From: Crocodylus rhombifer
Lineage: Eukaryota > Chordata > Crocodylia > Crocodylidae
Length of the DNA stretch: 64,000 nt
Direction: 5' to 3'
Assembly: GCA_038503035.1 (NCBI GenBank)
Contig: JAVSML010020438.1
Span: 62,001 to 126,000 of the forward strand
Shown here: one piece after another, positions 61,162-64,000 of the stretch
Layout of the letters: every line of letters begins with the position of its first letter
Numbering within the stretch: the first letter of the stretch is position 1
Notes under the pieces: model-generated
The model's input: only the letters and a program-made list of their open reading frames with translations
Databases searched by the model: none
Told to the model about the DNA's origin: nothing
Translations under genes and position numbers: made by a program

Positions 61162-61179
61162 TGTGTGCGCGCGCACACA
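61162..61179. repeat. 18-bp alternating purine-pyrimidine palindrome
   Basis: TGTGTGCGC followed directly by GCGCACACA is a perfect palindrome and a strict Pu/Py alternation with a CG core, the preferred sequence for Z-DNA. It lies inside GC-rich repeat DNA. A full-consensus 5' splice motif (CAGGTAAGT) occurs at 61232-61240, without a recognisable exon. Confidence 0.9.
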
Positions 61180-61987
61180 CGGCCAGCTTGCAGCCAGGCA
61201 GAGTTGTGGGAGCAGCCTCAGCAGCTGGGTGCAGGTAAGTCTGGGGGTGGGGGTTGGTTGTTTTAGTATGGCTGACTTGTATAGTGTGTGCATATATTTC
61301 CCCCCCCCTTTCCCCCAGTTTACATGCGTGATGTTTTTATCTTTGCTGGTTTGAATAATTGGGATTCTTTTGTCTGATTTAAAAATAACTAAAAAAAAAA
61401 AATACCAAGTACAATAGCGCAAGAAAATGAGCTATGTATATTGAACCTGTGTGAAATAACACAGGAAAATTCTCTGGATTAAGGCGCAGAGCTAGACAGC
61501 GTGACGTTTCAGGAATTCCAGCTCCCCTTGACTTCACTTGGAGTTGTAGGTGGTCCACTGTAGATAAAAGGAGGGTGGGAAACATCTTTTGTAACCTGAT
61601 TGCAGTGGCATCAGAATGAACCATTCCTGAAATCGTCCCCACTGCAACTGGCACTGCACTGAAGCATGGGCTGACCAGCCTTTTTTTGGGGGGGGGGCAG
61701 AAAAACTGTCAAGCCCACAGCTAATGAGGAGCTATCAGCAATGGAAACTTGCATAAGAGCTCAACAGAGACCAGAAATTAAACCAGCCCAAGAGTAACTG
61801 CTTAGGAGATGGTTGGTATTCTGGATTGAAGCTGAAAAATATTTTTGCTTACATGCTGAAGTTCTCGTAAAGCCTCCTGAGCTGTTGAGCTGTCCCTAAG
61901 AAAAAGGACATGATCGGCTGACCTAGATTTTCCAGTCCCTGCAGAGTCACTTCAGTAGCCTGTTGCAACTTCATACTTGTGGTAGTG

Positions 61988-62198
61988 CAGGGGTAGGCAA
62001 CCCCTGGCACGGGTGCCAGAGTGTAGCATTTGACATTTTGCTTGGCACACGTGCCTCTGGGTGGATGGTGGCTACATGGCAATAGCAAGCATTGGGGCCC
62101 CTCATGGCTCCCCCATCATTCACCCCAGGCACACCAACATCTTACAAGTTGAAGTTGTGGGTGTTTTTGGCACTGCCGAAAAATATTGCTAATCCCTG
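61988..62198. mobile_element. hAT MITE, 211 bp, with perfect 8-bp target duplication
   Basis: The left end CAGGGGTAGGCAAC pairs with the right end TTGCTAATCCCTG. Exact TGGTAGTG copies flank it at 61980-61987 and 62199-62206. Subterminal cctggcacgggtgcc and tttttggcactgcc fit a widespread hAT-derived family. It contains no transposase. The 79-codon minus-strand frame crossing its left end is chance. Confidence 0.93.
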
Positions 62199-62206
62199 TG
62201 GTAGTG

Positions 62207-63593
62207 TGTGGGTATACACAAGGAAGGGAAGCCTTAGTGGATGCTGCATGTTGAGCTAGGGGTTAGGGTACACTTTTGCTGTTGTTGCCATTGCTTTGGT
62301 GGAGAAAGCACAGCACTGCTAGAATAAATGAAATATTCTAGCTTCATTTTGGCTAAGCTTGGTTTGATGCAAGGCTCTGTTTTAACATGGAAGGCTTACA
62401 AATCTCATTTAATCTTGACCAAGGATCAGGCTTGAGCCCATCACCAAACACTCATACACCACGTGAATTCATACAGGGTTTCTATTGCATTGTGCAAACT
62501 TTGCACAGCTTTCAGAAGGATTGTCATGATTTGAACAAGAGGAACTGAGGGCACTGATAAAAACTTGGGGAAACCTTCCAGCAACAGGACACCAAGTCAG
62601 CTCATTTTTGGAGTCTTTTGCGATCTAAGGCATGCACATGAAATCAATTTCAGTAGCTGCTACCCAGTTCCCAGTGAGAGAGGATCCACATTATGAAAAT
62701 CACAATTCCTCTTGGCAACAGTTGTGACCCTTGTTGACAGATGGCTATAGATGACTAAATGGACAAGAAGTGAGCAAAGTAACCCTTGCAAAACATAAAT
62801 GAGGAGGTCTATGATAACCCTGACAATGTTGTACAGCTAAATGGAATATTTTGGTCTCCATGGTTGTTAACCTGGTGCCTTTTGTAGAGAAGAGGGAGAG
62901 CTCTGAAGACTTACAGGTCAGAAGCAAACACTGTTATGGCCTCTTGTGACCCATCCTTGCCCCCAGAAAATGGGGCGAAGATGTCTAGGCTTCTTCTTAT
63001 TTAGTATAAAATACTAAAACAATCCATTTAAGTTAATTCATGTATGTTTTAACTTTTTGAGAGCCCCCATGTTCTATGTGCATTAGTAACATCTGGCCAA
63101 TAAATAAAAACATCTGGCCTACATGTTCAGCACAAACCATGACTAATCAAATCCAAGTTTATCTTGTCTGTGTGAAGAAACAGATAAGGAAAAGCATGTA
63201 TGATGGTGTGCATAAACCCTATGCAAGCAGAGAAGGGGTTTGCAGGAGACTGAGCAATCAGTTAGGTAACTGAGTTATGAAGCAACCTGTGGCAAAGGTA
63301 GACTCTCTCTCTTTTCTTTTTTTTATCTCAGTTGGGAAAGTCCTATGCTTACAAGAAGCTCAGCTGGGAGGAGAGCTACCTTGGTGTGGGTCCTGGGCCA
63401 GGAAGCACTTGCTTTGATGTTTTGGCTTGCAGCTCAGTGACAAATGAACTAGAAGACATATCCAGGAGGGACTTGGGAAGTGAGTGAATTTGCTGTATAT
63501 TGTATTGGGCTGATGATCCATAGCTGGGTAACTTAAAGTGGATACATATTCCTGGAGTCCATACAAAGGGGTTTCTCTCATATGGTTCTTTGG
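62207..63593. other. No gene recognised
   Basis: AT-rich sequence with frames of 75 codons or fewer. Confidence 0.6.
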
Positions 63594-63932
63594 CTACAAA
63601 CATACATTACATTTGTACTGGGACAAACTGTTTTATCCTGGAGCCAAGGGCAGTTGTACAGATGTTCATGTCTCTTGTCCCAGGATAAATCCTAAAAAAA
63701 GCTTTTCCTGAGTAAGACCTGGCAACAGTTTATGGCAAGATATTTCAAAATATGGCTGTACAGTTATCCCAAGATTGCATCATTGACTCAGTGGCAGAAA
63801 AGCAGCACTGAATCCAACTGCTCAGTGAGCCCTGATTAGAAGGCTGATGTGTGTACATACCAGTCCCAAGATATTTTTGTTCAGGGACACAAGCACAGCT
63901 TATTCAGGGATAAATCTAATGTCTGTCCCTAG
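63594..63932. mobile_element. TIR element, GGGACAGACATT family, copy 2
   Basis: The right end AATGTCTGTCCCTAG is nearly identical to the right end at 30309. The left end ctacaaacatacattac is a decayed counterpart. Internal gggacaaac...ttatcctgg and cccaggataaatcc are inverted, giving a subterminal foldback. Non-coding. Confidence 0.6.
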
Positions 63933-64000
63933 CCTCTTCAGTTGGCACTTTTAGTTTCTTCCAGCATGACATCAGGGTGGTGTATTAACCATACAAATTA

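Overview
This is nuclear DNA from a land vertebrate, with no protein-coding gene I can defend. The clues are CR1-type LINE fragments with the typical sauropsid 3' tail (GAAGGGACC / CATCTAGTCC motif plus degenerate TCTATGAAT repeats), old MIR/CORE-SINE and L2-type tails, several hAT-like elements with 8-bp target duplications, and abundant small terminal-inverted-repeat (TIR) elements. That mix fits a reptile, most likely a crocodilian, with turtle as the alternative. The species call is an inference from repeat content, not from a gene. All long open frames are repeat interiors or CR1 remnants; none shows plausible exon structure. I therefore read the window as intergenic or deep-intronic DNA.

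Layout. 0-1 kb: a GC-rich cassette that looks like a hAT-type non-autonomous element. 5-7.4 kb: two minus-strand CR1 pieces, the second retaining endonuclease and C-terminal reverse transcriptase coding. 8.0-8.9 kb: an LTR-like block. 11 kb: a perfect 17-bp stem-loop. 13.7-15.7 kb: a three-level nest, with a CR1 inside a TIR element inside a palindromic MITE. 18.2-18.9 kb: two TIR elements side by side. 19.2-19.9 kb: a GC-rich promoter-like block. 20-29 kb: mostly AT-rich unique DNA with a SINE-like unit, a MIR-like unit, a palindromic MITE and a CR1 tail. 29.5-30.3 kb: another TIR element. 31.6-32 kb: CR1 and L2-like tails. 32.5-36 kb: quiet AT-rich DNA. 36-40 kb: MIR-like units, small MITEs and a hAT MITE. 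41-42.9 kb: an LTR-like block, then a second adjacent pair of the same TIR families seen at 18 kb. 44-46 kb: a third copy of one of these plus a Charlie-like hAT. 48.7-53.4 kb: two large hAT-like elements in opposite orientation. 55.5-57 kb: an ancient CR1/L3 copy. 59.8-60.8 kb: an LTR-like block. 61-63.9 kb: a Z-DNA-type palindrome, a hAT MITE with a perfect target duplication and a final TIR element.

The main interest is structural. One TIR family carries a conserved internal hairpin in three copies and twice sits directly beside a related family. All three longer CR1 copies lack the reverse transcriptase core. Target duplications identify several elements as hAT-type from sequence alone. 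I saw no RNA gene, CRISPR array, operon or functional gene system.
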